64,000 bases of DNA from JAFDWI01 sp964544305 (GCA_964544305.1 CAZJAZ010000005.1:1-64000), one strand, 5' to 3'. Positions 1-9,185 are shown, counted from the first letter of the stretch. Made by a program: numbers and translations. The notes: generated from the letters alone by a model not told the origin.

Positions 1-162
1 CAGGCCATCGACCGGCTGGCAAGTTCACCAGAATTGCGAGCTGAACTTGTGGCAAAAGGCACCAAGCGAGCTCAGCACTTTTCGTGGATGCGAATCGCAT
101 CTGATCAGGTTGCGTTGTATGATCGTGTTTCTCACGGTGATGTGTTGCCGACTGGCAATTGA
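1..162 (+). CDS. Glycosyltransferase family 4, C-terminal fragment
   Basis: The window opens inside a reading frame that ends at TGA 160-162. The 53 visible residues have the look of the last helix of a GT-B (family 4) glycosyltransferase: 'ELRAELVAKG' followed by 'FSWMRIASDQVALYDRV', the usual tail in which a Trp precedes the final helix that packs back on the N-terminal domain. It would transfer a sugar from a nucleotide donor at the inner face of the membrane. The next gene starts 18 bases downstream on the same strand and is also a glycosyltransferase, so the two are probably one operon. Only the tail is present, so donor and acceptor cannot be guessed. Confidence 0.7.
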   Translation, partial: QAIDRLASSPELRAELVAKGTKRAQHFSWMRIASDQVALYDRVSHGDVLPTGN

Positions 163-180
163 AGTGTGAGGGAGGCTGTT

Positions 181-3100
181 GTGCAACTTGATGTGGTCGT
201 TGTGACCCATAATTCTTCGGCTCATCTGGCGAGCGCGCTTGGCGCGCTCCCCCACGGGCTCAATGTGGTTGTGGTTGATAATGCCTCGAGCGATGATTCG
301 ATTGGGGTCGCGCAAGCCCATGGGGCAACGGTGATTGCTGGCGAAACGAACGCAGGTTTTGCGGCCGCGTGCAATCGGGGTGCCGCGGTTGGTGACGAGA
401 AGCTGATTTTGTTTCTCAATCCTGATGCGGTGATTGAACAAACGGGGTTGGAGCGTCTGATTGCGCGCCTGGATGACCCGGCGATTGGTGTGGTGTCGCC
501 TCGCTTGGCGTATCCAGATGGGGCTCGCCAGCGGGTGCAGTGGCCATATCCGAGTTCGCGTCAAGCGTGTGGTGAGGCGCTGGGTTTGCACCGCAATAGG
601 TCAGATGATGGATCTGATGGTTTTGTGATCGGCGCGTGTTTCATGGTGCGCCGTGAGGCGTTTGAGGCTGCTGGTGGTTTTGATGAGCGCTTTTGGTTGT
701 ATGGCGAAGAGGCCGATTTGTGTCGCCGTATTGAAGATTTGGGTTGGTCGATTGAGCGGGTGGCAAATGCTGCTGCGGTTCATGTTAGTGGCGCGGACGG
801 CGATGGTTCGTCTGCTGGGGCCGGGGCGGTCGGTGAACATTTCATTCGTGGCGGTGAGCATTTTGTGGCCAAACACGAGGGCACGCGTGGGTTGGTGTCG
901 TATCGATTGGCGAATTTGACGGGCAGTGTGGTGCGGGGTGGCCTGGGGGTTGGGGCGCGGAGCGCGGAGCATCGCAAACGTGCGCTGCGCGGCCTGCGTG
1001 AACTGGTGTCGTCTCCCACACAGGTTGATCTTGATAGTCCCGCAACGAGTGCACCTGGCAAAAGTTTGGTGGTGTGTTCGTTAGAGGCGTGGGATGAGGT
1101 GTGGCGGCGCAATCAGTTTTTTGTGCGAGAGCTACTTGCCGCCGACCCAGATCTTCGAGTGTTGTTTGTTGAACCCGTGTTTGATGTGTTGCATGAGCGG
1201 CGTCGTGGGTCGCACCGGAAACATGTCAAGGGTTTGCGGCCGGTAGACGCTTTTGGTCGAGTGATTCGCTTTGAACCAGTCAAATGGTTACCACGCAAAG
1301 TTGGGGCGAAGGCAGACGAGTGGCGTGACGATCAGGTACTTGACGCGGTCGACGAGCTCGGTTTTGTCGATCCTCGTTTGTGGGTGAATGACCCGTCGTA
1401 TGCGACGTTGGCTGATCGGGTGTCATGGCCCACGGTCTATGACATCACCGATGATTGGACGAAGGTTGCCGACGTCGGCGAGGCCGTCAAGGCACGCGAT
1501 AGTGAGGTTCGGTTGTTGCACCGATGTGAGGCGGTGACGGTGTGTTCGCCTGATCTTTTCGAGTCGCGTCGATCGCTACGCGATGACATCGTGTTGATTC
1601 CCAATGCGGTTGACTTCGAGCACTTTTGCACGCCGCAGCCACGCCCGGTCGATCTTCCAGCCGGCCAGTGTGCGGTGTATGTGGGCACGTTGCATACCGA
1701 TCGGCTCGATGTTGACTTGGTGTGCGAGTTGGCGAATTCGTCGAAAGATTTTTCGGTGGTGCTCGTTGGTCCGGATGCGTTGGATGCGATGTCGCGCTCC
1801 AAGCTTGATGCGGCGGGTGTGATTCGTTTGGGTGCTCGGCCCTACGCCGAGGTGCCGGGGTATTTGCAGCATGCCGATGTGGTGATCGTGCCCCACGTTG
1901 TGAGTGCATTCACGGAGAGTCTGGATCCAATTAAGGCCTACGAGTGTGCGTCCGTTGGCACCCCAACGGTTGCAACTCCGGTTGCAGGTTTTCGAGATCT
2001 GGGCGGCCCAGTTCAACTGGCAAGTCGCGACACGTTCGTTTCTTGTGTGCTGCACGTCCTTGATGACGCACCGGTGCCGTGCCCGCAGCCAACGCCGTCG
2101 TGGGCTGAGCGCGCGGCTGCATTTTTGGGTGTGCTCAATGAGCTGAATCAGTCAGATGACCAGGTGGCCGCCGAGTCGGGAGCGGCACTTGGCAACGCGT
2201 CGCACGTCCGTCGGCGACGATCTCTTGGCACGGCACGCCTTGTTCTCAACGCCCGTTTTCGCCAGCGACCTATCACCGGTGTTGAGCGCTACGCGACTGA
2301 ACTAGCCGCACGGCTTCCTCGGGGTGTGCGTGAACTTGGCCCGAATGCCAAGCTTGCACACCCTCCGATGGGACATGTGTGGGAACAGACGCGTCTGCCG
2401 ATGTTGCTTGAAGAGAACGATGTGCTGTGGAGCCCGTGTAACACCGGCCCAGCAATGCTGAATCGTCATGTTGTCACGATCCACGACATTTCCCCGACTG
2501 AGCATCCAGAATGGTTCTCTCCTAAATATGCTCGGCTGCTTGATGCGCTCGCACGCGCTTTTGTTCGCAACGCGCTACATATTGTGACGGACTCTGAGTT
2601 CACTCGAGGTCGATTGTGTGACCGACTCAACGCGGACCCAGACAGGGTTTCCATCGTGCGCCCTGGCATTAGCGAACGGTTTTGTGAGCGAGCTGAGCCA
2701 CTTAGCGAGGCACAGCGAACCGAACTCGGCCTTGACAATCGCCCTTTTGTGTTATCGGTTGCGACGCTTGAACCGCGCAAGAACATGGCAGCCGCTATTG
2801 AGGCGTTCAACATCGTACAGAGAGAAATCCCTGATCTCGTACTCGTTGTCGCTGGCAATGCGGGCAGAAAGGCAATCTTTGCGGGTCATGAAAGTGAACT
2901 CTTGCGTTCTAGCAACGGGCCAAACTTCATCGGGTATGTTCCGGAAAACCTCTTGCCACCGTTATATCGAAGCGCCGAGGCTCTCGTCTATGTCCCCCAT
3001 TATGAAGGTTTCGGTCTGCCACCATTGGAAGCTGCCGCGGCGGGTACACCAAGTGTTTTATCGGACATCCCCGTGCTTCGCGAACTCGGTTTGCCTGCCA

Positions 3101-3270
3101 GCTATGCCGACCCGAACGATATTGAAAGCATCGCAGCGGCAATGCTCCAACAATTAACGAGCGCCCATGTGGGCAACACGGACCTTTCCCAATACGCTGA
3201 CGGTTTTTCATGGGAATCAGCAGCCCAACAGCTATTCGACGTTTTTGCAAGTCTCGGCGTTGACTTGTAG
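181..3270 (+). CDS. Three-domain glycosyltransferase (GT2 + GT-B + GT4)
   Basis: A 1029-residue protein in which three glycosyltransferase units are joined. Residues 1-220 are a GT2 (GT-A) domain of the rhamnosyltransferase type, with 'VVVTHNSS', 'VVVDNASSDDS', 'FLNPDAV' and a 'GFDERFWLYGEEADLCRR' segment. Residues about 290-650 are a GT-B unit ending in 'KAYECASVGTPTVATPV'. Residues about 685-1029 are a classical GT4 with 'ITGVERYATELA', 'TLEPRKN' and 'YEGFGLPPLEAAAAGTP', the E-x7-E region that binds the donor. I chose GTG at 181 because GGAGG at 171-175 sits five bases before it; GTG 166 in the same frame lacks such a site. It should act in the cytoplasm in glycan assembly, possibly adding several sugars in turn. 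The plus strand here is strikingly G/T-rich. Domain identity is firm; sugars are unknown. Confidence 0.88.
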   Translation: MQLDVVVVTHNSSAHLASALGALPHGLNVVVVDNASSDDSIGVAQAHGATVIAGETNAGFAAACNRGAAVGDEKLILFLNPDAVIEQTGLERLIARLDDPAIGVVSPRLAYPDGARQRVQWPYPSSRQACGEALGLHRNRSDDGSDGFVIGACFMVRREAFEAAGGFDERFWLYGEEADLCRRIEDLGWSIERVANAAAVHVSGADGDGSSAGAGAVGEHFIRGGEHFVAKHEGTRGLVSYRLANLTGSVVRGGLGVGARSAEHRKRALRGLRELVSSPTQVDLDSPATSAPGKSLVVCSLEAWDEVWRRNQFFVRELLAADPDLRVLFVEPVFDVLHERRRGSHRKHVKGLRPVDAFGRVIRFEPVKWLPRKVGAKADEWRDDQVLDAVDELGFVDPRLWVNDPSYATLADRVSWPTVYDITDDWTKVADVGEAVKARDSEVRLLHRCEAVTVCSPDLFESRRSLRDDIVLIPNAVDFEHFCTPQPRPVDLPAGQCAVYVGTLHTDRLDVDLVCELANSSKDFSVVLVGPDALDAMSRSKLDAAGVIRLGARPYAEVPGYLQHADVVIVPHVVSAFTESLDPIKAYECASVGTPTVATPVAGFRDLGGPVQLASRDTFVSCVLHVLDDAPVPCPQPTPSWAERAAAFLGVLNELNQSDDQVAAESGAALGNASHVRRRRSLGTARLVLNARFRQRPITGVERYATELAARLPRGVRELGPNAKLAHPPMGHVWEQTRLPMLLEENDVLWSPCNTGPAMLNRHVVTIHDISPTEHPEWFSPKYARLLDALARAFVRNALHIVTDSEFTRGRLCDRLNADPDRVSIVRPGISERFCERAEPLSEAQRTELGLDNRPFVLSVATLEPRKNMAAAIEAFNIVQREIPDLVLVVAGNAGRKAIFAGHESELLRSSNGPNFIGYVPENLLPPLYRSAEALVYVPHYEGFGLPPLEAAAAGTPSVLSDIPVLRELGLPASYADPNDIESIAAAMLQQLTSAHVGNTDLSQYADGFSWESAAQQLFDVFASLGVDL

Positions 3271-3283
3271 TCGAGCAGGTGAC

Positions 3284-3523
3284 TCACAACTTGGGAACCT
3301 GGAGGTCGATACCGACAGGCTCGAACTCGATTTCGATGTCGTCTTCCATGCTCAAGCGGTCGACGAGAAAGTCGCCCGCTGCCCCGATGCGGCGGTACTC
3401 GTCGATTGAGAGCAGAACATAGGCAGGCTCGCCGCGCTCGGTGATCACGACCGGGCCGCGTCTGGCCTCGCGTTTGGCGGCGCTGACGTCACGGCTGAAG
3501 TCGCGTGCGGAGATGGATGTCAA
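3284..3523 (-). CDS. Phd/YefM-type antitoxin, no toxin partner seen
   Basis: A 79-residue protein of the prevent-host-death family. The N-terminal part 'SISARDFSRDVSAAKREA' followed by 'GPVVITERGEPAYVLLSIDEYRRI' is the canonical Phd/YefM DNA-binding fold, and the acidic tail 'MEDDIEIEFEPVGID' is where such antitoxins wrap a toxin. The start is TTG at 3523, with GGGGAG nine bases upstream; longer versions of the frame have no ribosome site. Phd proteins repress their own operon and neutralise a Doc, YoeB or PIN toxin. Here the gene stands alone: downstream lies the convergent glycosyltransferase and upstream there is about 0.5 kb without a recognisable gene. It may be a remnant of a toxin-antitoxin pair, or may act on a distant toxin. 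Confidence 0.85.
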   Translation of the reverse strand: MTSISARDFSRDVSAAKREARRGPVVITERGEPAYVLLSIDEYRRIGAAGDFLVDRLSMEDDIEIEFEPVGIDLQVPKL

Positions 3524-3552
3524 GACGGTCGTCTCCCCAGACGTACAGCAAG

Positions 3553-3566
3553 TAGGTAAGTACCTA
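3553..3566. promoter_or_regulatory. Palindromic candidate operator of the phd gene
   Basis: TAGGTA-AG-TACCTA is a perfect inverted repeat with six-base arms, 30 bases upstream of the antitoxin start. Phd/YefM antitoxins autoregulate by binding short palindromes at their promoter, so this is the likely operator. The palindrome is seen directly; binding is inference. Confidence 0.5.
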
Positions 3567-4034
3567 TTTACTGCATGCGGTTGTGGCGCGATTAAACAAC
3601 AAGACGGGAAAGCGGGCATTTCGTTCGCTCATTCCTCGCCCTCTGCCCCGGTGGCGATTGGGCCGTCCCGATCCCGGACACAGCCGAATAGCGTGTTGCG
3701 AACACGCGGCACCACGTGCAATTGAAACTTGCAATTCGATCAGGGCGTGTCTTCGACATCGATCAGGACTGCATTGCAAGTTGATAAGGGGATTTGCAGC
3801 CGCTCTGCATATGTAGTTTCCGCATTCATGGCACGCCAGTGATGTACGTCTCGTAAGTTGGCGGCATGGTGTTCAATCGCGCCACTGCGCAACCGGTAAC
3901 GGTTGATCATTACGCCTAGCGCGACGACCGTCATGCCACTAACGAGGCGCTTTCGGCCGAGTTCGCCGAACATGGTGGATCTTGTGGCCGTTTTGCCTGC
4001 GCCACCCGCTGGGGGGCGACGCCGCTCGGCCCGA
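3567..4034. other. About 470 bases without a recognisable gene
   Basis: Between the antitoxin gene and the methyltransferase gene I see no gene I can name. A minus-strand frame of about 100 codons runs through 3740-4054 and has fairly normal protein composition in its last 75 residues, but it overlaps the end of the neighbouring methyltransferase, has no convincing ribosome site and matches no family I recognise. It could be the decayed remnant of a gene, perhaps the missing toxin or a mobile element. Confidence 0.4.
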
Positions 4035-4769
4035 TCAGGTTTGGGGAACTTCAAGCACCGCGAACGAGGTCCCTGCGAGTTTGCCGATTGGTGAGGATCC
4101 GACCGCGTCGAGAATCCCGTTGATCAGGCCGTGCCAGTACGGTTCGAAGTCATCCCAAAGGATGATCCCGCCTGGCGCGACGACTTCGAGCGCAGCGAGG
4201 GAATCGGAATAGCCGTGTTCATAGTCGTGCGCGCCATCGACCAGTACCATGTCAAACCCGTCCGAGTATTGGCTGAAATCAAACGTGAGCGAGTCGCAGA
4301 GCTCCTGGCAGATTTTGTCTTTTGCTGGCGAGTCGCGGAACGCACTGCCCACATCGCCGCCTCTGAAGGCGTCTGGCGATTGGGTTAGATCGAATGCTGC
4401 CGGCGGCAGGTCAAGTGTGACCACGCCCCCGTCTGCGGGGAGCGCTTCGGCAATGACGCGTGTTGAACCGCCGTTGAATGTGCCGATCTCGAACGCTCTG
4501 GTTATCGATCGCTGCTTGATCAGAAGCTGCAATATGATCTGTTCGGCCGCGCCCAGGCTCCACGCATGCCGGGTCGAAGAGGCCGAAATCGTCACCTGGT
4601 AGGTGTCAGGTTGAACCAGGTCAACAAGCTCGTACCGCCTGATCCCGTCTACGCGCCGAGCAGCAGCCGCTTCCAGCGGCGCGCGCACGGCGGTACGCGT
4701 TGCCCGCGTTGGGGACCGGAACTCGCTAGCCAGCTCACGCACCATGCGCTTTCGCTCTTCTGATTTCAC
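4035..4769 (-). CDS. Class I SAM-dependent methyltransferase (family 24)
   Basis: A 244-residue Rossmann-fold methyltransferase. Motif I is 'FEIGTFNGGSTRVIAEAL', followed by the acidic end of strand 2 'GGVVTLDLPP'. The 'FDMVLVDGAHDYEHGYSDSL' segment and 'APGGIILWDDF' are typical of the Methyltransf_24 group, which methylates sugars or small acceptors in polysaccharide and secondary-metabolite clusters. Start: GTG at 4769, with a GAGAGAGG stretch nine bases upstream; a TTG at 4811 gives a 14-residue longer form without support. It is divergent from the FkbM-type methyltransferase at 5046, with 276 bases between, which likely hold two promoters. Its role in decorating the cluster's glycan is inferred from position. 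Confidence 0.82.
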   Translation of the reverse strand: MKSEERKRMVRELASEFRSPTRATRTAVRAPLEAAAARRVDGIRRYELVDLVQPDTYQVTISASSTRHAWSLGAAEQIILQLLIKQRSITRAFEIGTFNGGSTRVIAEALPADGGVVTLDLPPAAFDLTQSPDAFRGGDVGSAFRDSPAKDKICQELCDSLTFDFSQYSDGFDMVLVDGAHDYEHGYSDSLAALEVVAPGGIILWDDFEPYWHGLINGILDAVGSSPIGKLAGTSFAVLEVPQT

Positions 4770-5045
4770 GGCTAGTGCCCTCTCTCTGCTCGGCAAATAG
4801 CTATGCCTCAAGCGGAAACTTTACCATCCCTGACCTTCCGCCAGCTCCCCGAACTTTGGCTGATGCGAAGGCAATCGGGACGTCCCCGCGTGGCGCGGTT
4901 CCGTCGCCGACACCTGTCCGCCGCGACAGCGGTGCGGAATCGGCTCCAGTAAGCTCGTCGACTGCTGGTCGCGCGTATGGGCCCGGCCCGCCGGTCGTAC
5001 ATTCTGACAGCCGCTTGCTACCAGGGAAACGGAGACGAGACCACA

Positions 5046-5759
5046 ATGAACGAGTTCAATGACCCCAGAATTCGCGCCCGGACCCGAGCGAGGTCGTGGG
5101 TTCGTGCTGCGCGTAATCTCGCACGCGGCACCGTTTCGCTGAATCAGCTTGCGTTCGGGCGGGAGATGTCGATGTCCCAGTTCGGCGAAGATGCGGTGCT
5201 CGCGGAGCTGTTTCACGATCAAAACATGGGCTTCTACGTCGACGTCGGTGCGCTACATCCTTTCGCTGGTTCGAACACGTACAACCTGTACCGCCGTGGT
5301 TGGCGCGGAATGAATCTGGAGCCGGTGCCGTCGTACCGCGCCCTGTTCGAGCATTTCCGGCCCCACGACATCAACCTGCCGTACGCGGCGGGCGCGGAGA
5401 CGTCCACCGCGGATTTCGTCGTGAACGGGAGCTTTTCGAGCTTCGTGGGCAGCGGTGTTGTAAGCGGGCGTGGCCACCCGGTCATCACGGTTCCAGTGCG
5501 GAGGCTCGAAGACATCTTCGGTGAGAACCTGCCTTCAGGCCAGACAATCGATCTTCTCGATGTGGACTGCGAGGGCGCTGACGCGGTCGTGTTGGCCTCG
5601 AATGATTGGGAGCGCTACCGGCCTCGGGTGGTGCTGGCCGAGCGTCACGGTGGCCCATCGGACGACGGCGAGGACCCCTTTGCGCTGCTCGAAGCCCGCG
5701 GCTACGAGCAATACTGCGTGCTCCGACTCACCGGCATCTTTGTCGACGCGGCGAGCTGA
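5046..5759 (+). CDS. FkbM family methyltransferase
   Basis: A 237-residue protein with the FkbM signature: 'SQFGEDAVLAELF', then 'GFYVDVGALHPFAGSNTYNLYRRGWRGMNLEP' (SAM-binding loop and the residue that holds the ribose), and later 'TIDLLDVDCEGADAVVL' and 'RPRVVLAER'. FkbM enzymes O-methylate sugars or polyketides, and in glycan clusters they usually methylate a hydroxyl of a polymer sugar. ATG 5046 is preceded by GGAG at 5031-5034; the frame extends 23 codons further upstream without conserved sequence. It starts a rightward run with ugd and UDP-xylose synthase, separated from ugd by 180 bases. Confidence 0.88.
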   Translation: MNEFNDPRIRARTRARSWVRAARNLARGTVSLNQLAFGREMSMSQFGEDAVLAELFHDQNMGFYVDVGALHPFAGSNTYNLYRRGWRGMNLEPVPSYRALFEHFRPHDINLPYAAGAETSTADFVVNGSFSSFVGSGVVSGRGHPVITVPVRRLEDIFGENLPSGQTIDLLDVDCEGADAVVLASNDWERYRPRVVLAERHGGPSDDGEDPFALLEARGYEQYCVLRLTGIFVDAAS

Positions 5760-5939
5760 CTCGGGGAGCTCTGGCCGCGGGGGTGTGCCGCCGTTTGCTG
5801 CGCGCCGCTTCGGGGCGAACCCGGCCGTGGCGTAGGATAGTGGGCCGTGCGTCGTCTCGTCTGGCGACGTCCGCTCGCTGGATGGTGAGTGGGCACGTCG
5901 AGGGCCTGCGCATCTGGATTGAGGGAGTTTTCCGAGTCA

Positions 5940-7211
5940 ATGACAAGTGAAGTCGCAGTGATCGGCACCGGATACGTCGGGTTGACCACCGGTGCGTGTT
6001 TGGCGCATCTGGGCCATCGGGTGTGTTGTGTGGATGTGGATGAACGCAAGGTTGAGCTGTTGCGATCCGGGGAGATTCCGATCGTCGAGCAGGGCTTGGC
6101 CGAGCTCGTCACTGAAGGGGTGCGGGAGTCGCGGCTGGAGTTCACGACCGACACAGCAGCGGCGGTCGCCACATCGGAGTTCGTGTTTTTGTGTGTGCCC
6201 ACCCCTCAGGGTGATGATGGTTCGGCTGATCTCAGCTACGTGCAGACCGCTGTTGGCCAGATTGCACCGCACCTTCAATCTGAGGCGATTGTGATCAACA
6301 AGTCCACGGTGCCGGTGGGCTCGAGCCACGTGGTGGGTGCGACGATCGAACGCGGCGACGTGTTCGTCGTGTCGAACCCGGAGTTCCTACGCGAAGGTTC
6401 GGCGGTGTCGGACTTTTTGCACCCGGATCGGGTCGTGATCGGTTGTGATGATCAGGCCGCAGCGGTGCGGGTTGCCGCGCTGTATTTGGGTTTGGCAGCG
6501 CCCCTGGTGGTGACCGACTCGGCGTCTGCTGAAACCATTAAATATGTGGCGAATTCGTTCTTGGCGACGAAGTTGTCGTTCGTGAACGCGGTCGCAGCAA
6601 TCTGTGAGGCGGTCGGAGCCGACATCGATGACGTGATGTTGGGGATCGGTTATGACAAGCGCATCGGGCACGAGTTTTTGCGGCCGGGCCCGGGCTGGGG
6701 TGGTTCGTGTTTCCCCAAGGACACTCGGGCGTTGATCCGGATCGCGCAAGATGGCGGGTATGACTTCGAGCTGTTGCGAAGGGTCGTCGCGGTGAACGAG
6801 GAACAGTTCGATCGGATCGCCGGCAAGATCGTCGCCGCAGCGGGTGGCATGGTCACCGACAAGACCGTGGCGGTTTGGGGGCTCACGTTCAAAGCCGGGA
6901 CCGATGATATGCGCGAGTCACCTTCGCTTGCGGTGATCGAACGGTTGCAACGCCGTGGCGCGAACGTGGTGGCGTTCGATCCGGTTGCAACAGCGCCGGA
7001 TGGGGTGACGGTCGCGGCAGATCCGTATGCGGCATGCGAGGGTGCGGCGGTGTTGGCAGTGCTGACCGAGTGGGACGAGTTCCGTTGGCTTGATTTCGAC
7101 AAAGTCGCTTCGGCGTTGGCATCACCTGCCATCGTCGATACCCGCAATATTCTCGACCGACGCTCGTTAGAACGACGCGGTTTCGCCGTCACCGGGATCG
7201 GTCGATCCTGA
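5940..7211 (+). CDS. ugd: UDP-glucose 6-dehydrogenase
   Basis: A 423-residue enzyme that oxidises UDP-glucose twice with NAD to UDP-glucuronate. It begins with the dinucleotide site 'VAVIGTGYVGLTTGACLAHLGH'. The middle has 'NPEFLREGSAVSDFLHPDR' and 'KYVANSFLATKLSFVNA'. The catalytic cysteine is Cys257 in 'GPGWGGSCFPKDT'. The C-terminal UDP-binding domain carries 'WGLTFKAGTDDMRESPS'. Length and motif order are normal for the family. A GAGGGAG site lies 12 bases before ATG 5940, a little far. Its stop overlaps the next start by one base (TGATG), so it is translationally coupled to the UDP-glucuronate decarboxylase and together they lead from UDP-glucose to UDP-xylose. Confidence 0.95.
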   Translation: MTSEVAVIGTGYVGLTTGACLAHLGHRVCCVDVDERKVELLRSGEIPIVEQGLAELVTEGVRESRLEFTTDTAAAVATSEFVFLCVPTPQGDDGSADLSYVQTAVGQIAPHLQSEAIVINKSTVPVGSSHVVGATIERGDVFVVSNPEFLREGSAVSDFLHPDRVVIGCDDQAAAVRVAALYLGLAAPLVVTDSASAETIKYVANSFLATKLSFVNAVAAICEAVGADIDDVMLGIGYDKRIGHEFLRPGPGWGGSCFPKDTRALIRIAQDGGYDFELLRRVVAVNEEQFDRIAGKIVAAAGGMVTDKTVAVWGLTFKAGTDDMRESPSLAVIERLQRRGANVVAFDPVATAPDGVTVAADPYAACEGAAVLAVLTEWDEFRWLDFDKVASALASPAIVDTRNILDRRSLERRGFAVTGIGRS

Positions 7212-8173
7212 TGGCCCGCATAGTTGTCACCGGCGGCGCTGGTTTTCTTGGGTCGCACCTGTGTCGGGCGTTGTTAGCACGTGGTGATCAGGTGGTGTGT
7301 ATCGACAACCTGATCACTGGCACAACCGACAACATCGAGGAACTGTTCGGTGTGGATGGCTTCACGTTCGTCAACAATGACGTGTCGAATTACTTGTGGG
7401 TACCTGGCCCGGTGGACGCGATCATGCATTTCGCGAGTCCGGCGTCGCCGATCGATTTCGAACGGATCCCGATCCAAACGCTCAAGGTCGGGAGTCTTGG
7501 CACCCACAACGGCCTCGGGTTAGCCAAAGCGAAAGGTGCGAAGTTCTTTCTCGCGTCGACCAGCGAGGTCTATGGCGACCCGGTTGTGCACCCGCAATGC
7601 GAAGACTATTGGGGCAATGTGAACCCGATCGGGCCGCGCGGTGTTTATGACGAAGCGAAACGGTTCGCGGAGGCTCTCACTATGGCCTATCACCGACACC
7701 ACGGTGTCGACATTCGCATCGTGCGGATCTTCAACACGTATGGGCCGCGTATGCGCCCTGATGATGGTCGTGTCGTGTCGAACTTTGTCACCCAGGCGCT
7801 CGCGGGCAAGCCACTCACCATGTACGGCGACGGGCAACAAACCCGTTCGTTCTGTTACGTCGACGACGAGGTTCGCGGGTTTCTCGCCTTGCTCGATGCG
7901 GACATGACGGGTCCGGTGAACATCGGCAACCCCGATGAGATCACTATCGCCGAGTTCGCAAAGGTCGTGCTGGCGATTACCGGCTCGGCATCCGAGGTGC
8001 ACACGCTGCCTCTCCCGGTCGATGACCCCACCCAACGCCAACCCGACATCACCCTGGCACGCACCGCGCTGGGGTGGGAACCCGAAATCAGCCTTGAGGC
8101 AGGCATCACCAAAGCCGCTGCGTGGTTTGCCGACCGCAGCGGCTCACAAAGTGAGTGCGCGTCGTGGCAGTAG
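7211..8173 (+). CDS. UDP-glucuronate decarboxylase (UDP-xylose synthase)
   Basis: A 320-residue extended short-chain dehydrogenase. Residues 7-16 'TGGAGFLGSH' bind NAD, 'FASPASPIDF' is characteristic of UDP-xylose synthases, and the catalytic pair is Tyr146 and Lys150 in 'GVYDEAKR'. 'NTYGPRMRPDDGRVVSNF' and 'YGDGQQTRSFCYVDD' are hallmark strings of the family. It oxidises, decarboxylates and re-reduces UDP-glucuronate to UDP-xylose. The one-base overlap with ugd supplies its substrate from the same transcript. UDP-apiose synthase or a related decarboxylase is a less likely alternative. Confidence 0.92.
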   Translation: MARIVVTGGAGFLGSHLCRALLARGDQVVCIDNLITGTTDNIEELFGVDGFTFVNNDVSNYLWVPGPVDAIMHFASPASPIDFERIPIQTLKVGSLGTHNGLGLAKAKGAKFFLASTSEVYGDPVVHPQCEDYWGNVNPIGPRGVYDEAKRFAEALTMAYHRHHGVDIRIVRIFNTYGPRMRPDDGRVVSNFVTQALAGKPLTMYGDGQQTRSFCYVDDEVRGFLALLDADMTGPVNIGNPDEITIAEFAKVVLAITGSASEVHTLPLPVDDPTQRQPDITLARTALGWEPEISLEAGITKAAAWFADRSGSQSECASWQ

Positions 8174-8201
8174 ACATTTACACGAGACCGGAGCGCACCC
8201 A

Positions 8202-9185
8202 ATGAGAATCTACCTTTCTTCGATCGGTGTTCCGATGAAATACTCCTGCGTCCCGACCTACACGCGCTTGGCGGGTCTTGACAAGACAGGGGTGCACACA
8301 CTGGTCGATGACCCGCGGGATGCGGATGTCATTGCGTTCACCGAAATGCACCTGAGTGCATCCGGTTGGTCCTTCTCACGTGTGCGGGCAAGTTACGACT
8401 TCAAGAAGTACCGCGAGAAGTGTTACGTCGTGGATGAGCGTGACCTGCCTTGGTGTGGCCTCCCGGGTCTCTACACGAGCATGCCCCGGGCGTCGTTTCG
8501 CACTGAGGTCCAAGAGCCCTGGTGCTACCACGCGGTTCAACCGCCACAGGGACGGCTCAATGGTGACGCGCCGACAATGGCCGACGCCGACCTGCTCTTC
8601 AGTTTCATGGGGTCACCTTCGCACGCCTGTCGCCGGCCCCTCCAAGTGCTCAAGCACCCGCGATCGATTGTCGAGAATGTCGACGGATTCGTGTTCTTCC
8701 AGCCTGGAAGCGTCGACTTCGCTGCGCGACGCCAACGGTTTGCCGAAACGTTGCTCCGCTCGAAGTTTGTTCTGTGCCCACGTGGTCAGGGAGCTTCATC
8801 GATCCGTTTCTATGAGACTCTTGCGGCGGGGCGTGTACCGGTGGTCATCGCGGATCAGTGGGTGCGCCCATTCAGTTTGCCATATGAGGATTTCTGTGTC
8901 TTCTGGCCCGAAGGTTCGACCGAAGGCTTGATCGAGGAGCTGGAGCGGCGCGAATCCGAGGCCGCTGCGATGGGTGCGCTGGCCTCGAAGATCTACCACG
9001 AGCACTTTGCCGAGGACGTCATGTTCCACTCCTTCGGTGAAGCATTGTCGCGGCTCGATGCCCGAAAGCCTTGGGAGCATTTCCGGCGATTCGGCTATCC
9101 GAACGACCTTCTCGTCAAGCACCAGGCGCGCGCTGCCAGGAACAAGGTGCGAGCGGGCCTGGGGGCTCGGCGGTCACGCGCTTAG
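8202..9185 (+). CDS. Exostosin-like glycosyltransferase (GT47 type)
   Basis: A 327-residue protein whose C-terminal half carries the exostosin signature: 'KFVLCPRGQGASSIRFYETLAAGRVPVVIAD' (residues about 185-215), followed by 'FCVFWPE'. Exostosin-family enzymes transfer glucuronate, xylose, arabinose or related sugars and are common in plants and animals, less so in bacteria. ATG 8202 has GGAG eight bases upstream. The gene follows the UDP-xylose synthase by 28 bases on the same strand, so UDP-glucuronate or UDP-xylose is an obvious candidate donor; that is inference. No signal peptide or membrane segment is visible, so it probably works in the cytoplasm. Confidence 0.8.
   Translation: MRIYLSSIGVPMKYSCVPTYTRLAGLDKTGVHTLVDDPRDADVIAFTEMHLSASGWSFSRVRASYDFKKYREKCYVVDERDLPWCGLPGLYTSMPRASFRTEVQEPWCYHAVQPPQGRLNGDAPTMADADLLFSFMGSPSHACRRPLQVLKHPRSIVENVDGFVFFQPGSVDFAARRQRFAETLLRSKFVLCPRGQGASSIRFYETLAAGRVPVVIADQWVRPFSLPYEDFCVFWPEGSTEGLIEELERRESEAAAMGALASKIYHEHFAEDVMFHSFGEALSRLDARKPWEHFRRFGYPNDLLVKHQARAARNKVRAGLGARRSRA

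Noticed and set aside
3740..4054. Minus-strand frame of 104 codons in the gap before the first methyltransferase gene
   Set aside because: Overlaps the methyltransferase end, lacks a ribosome site and no family was recognised; a weak resemblance to transposase fragments did not hold on closer reading.
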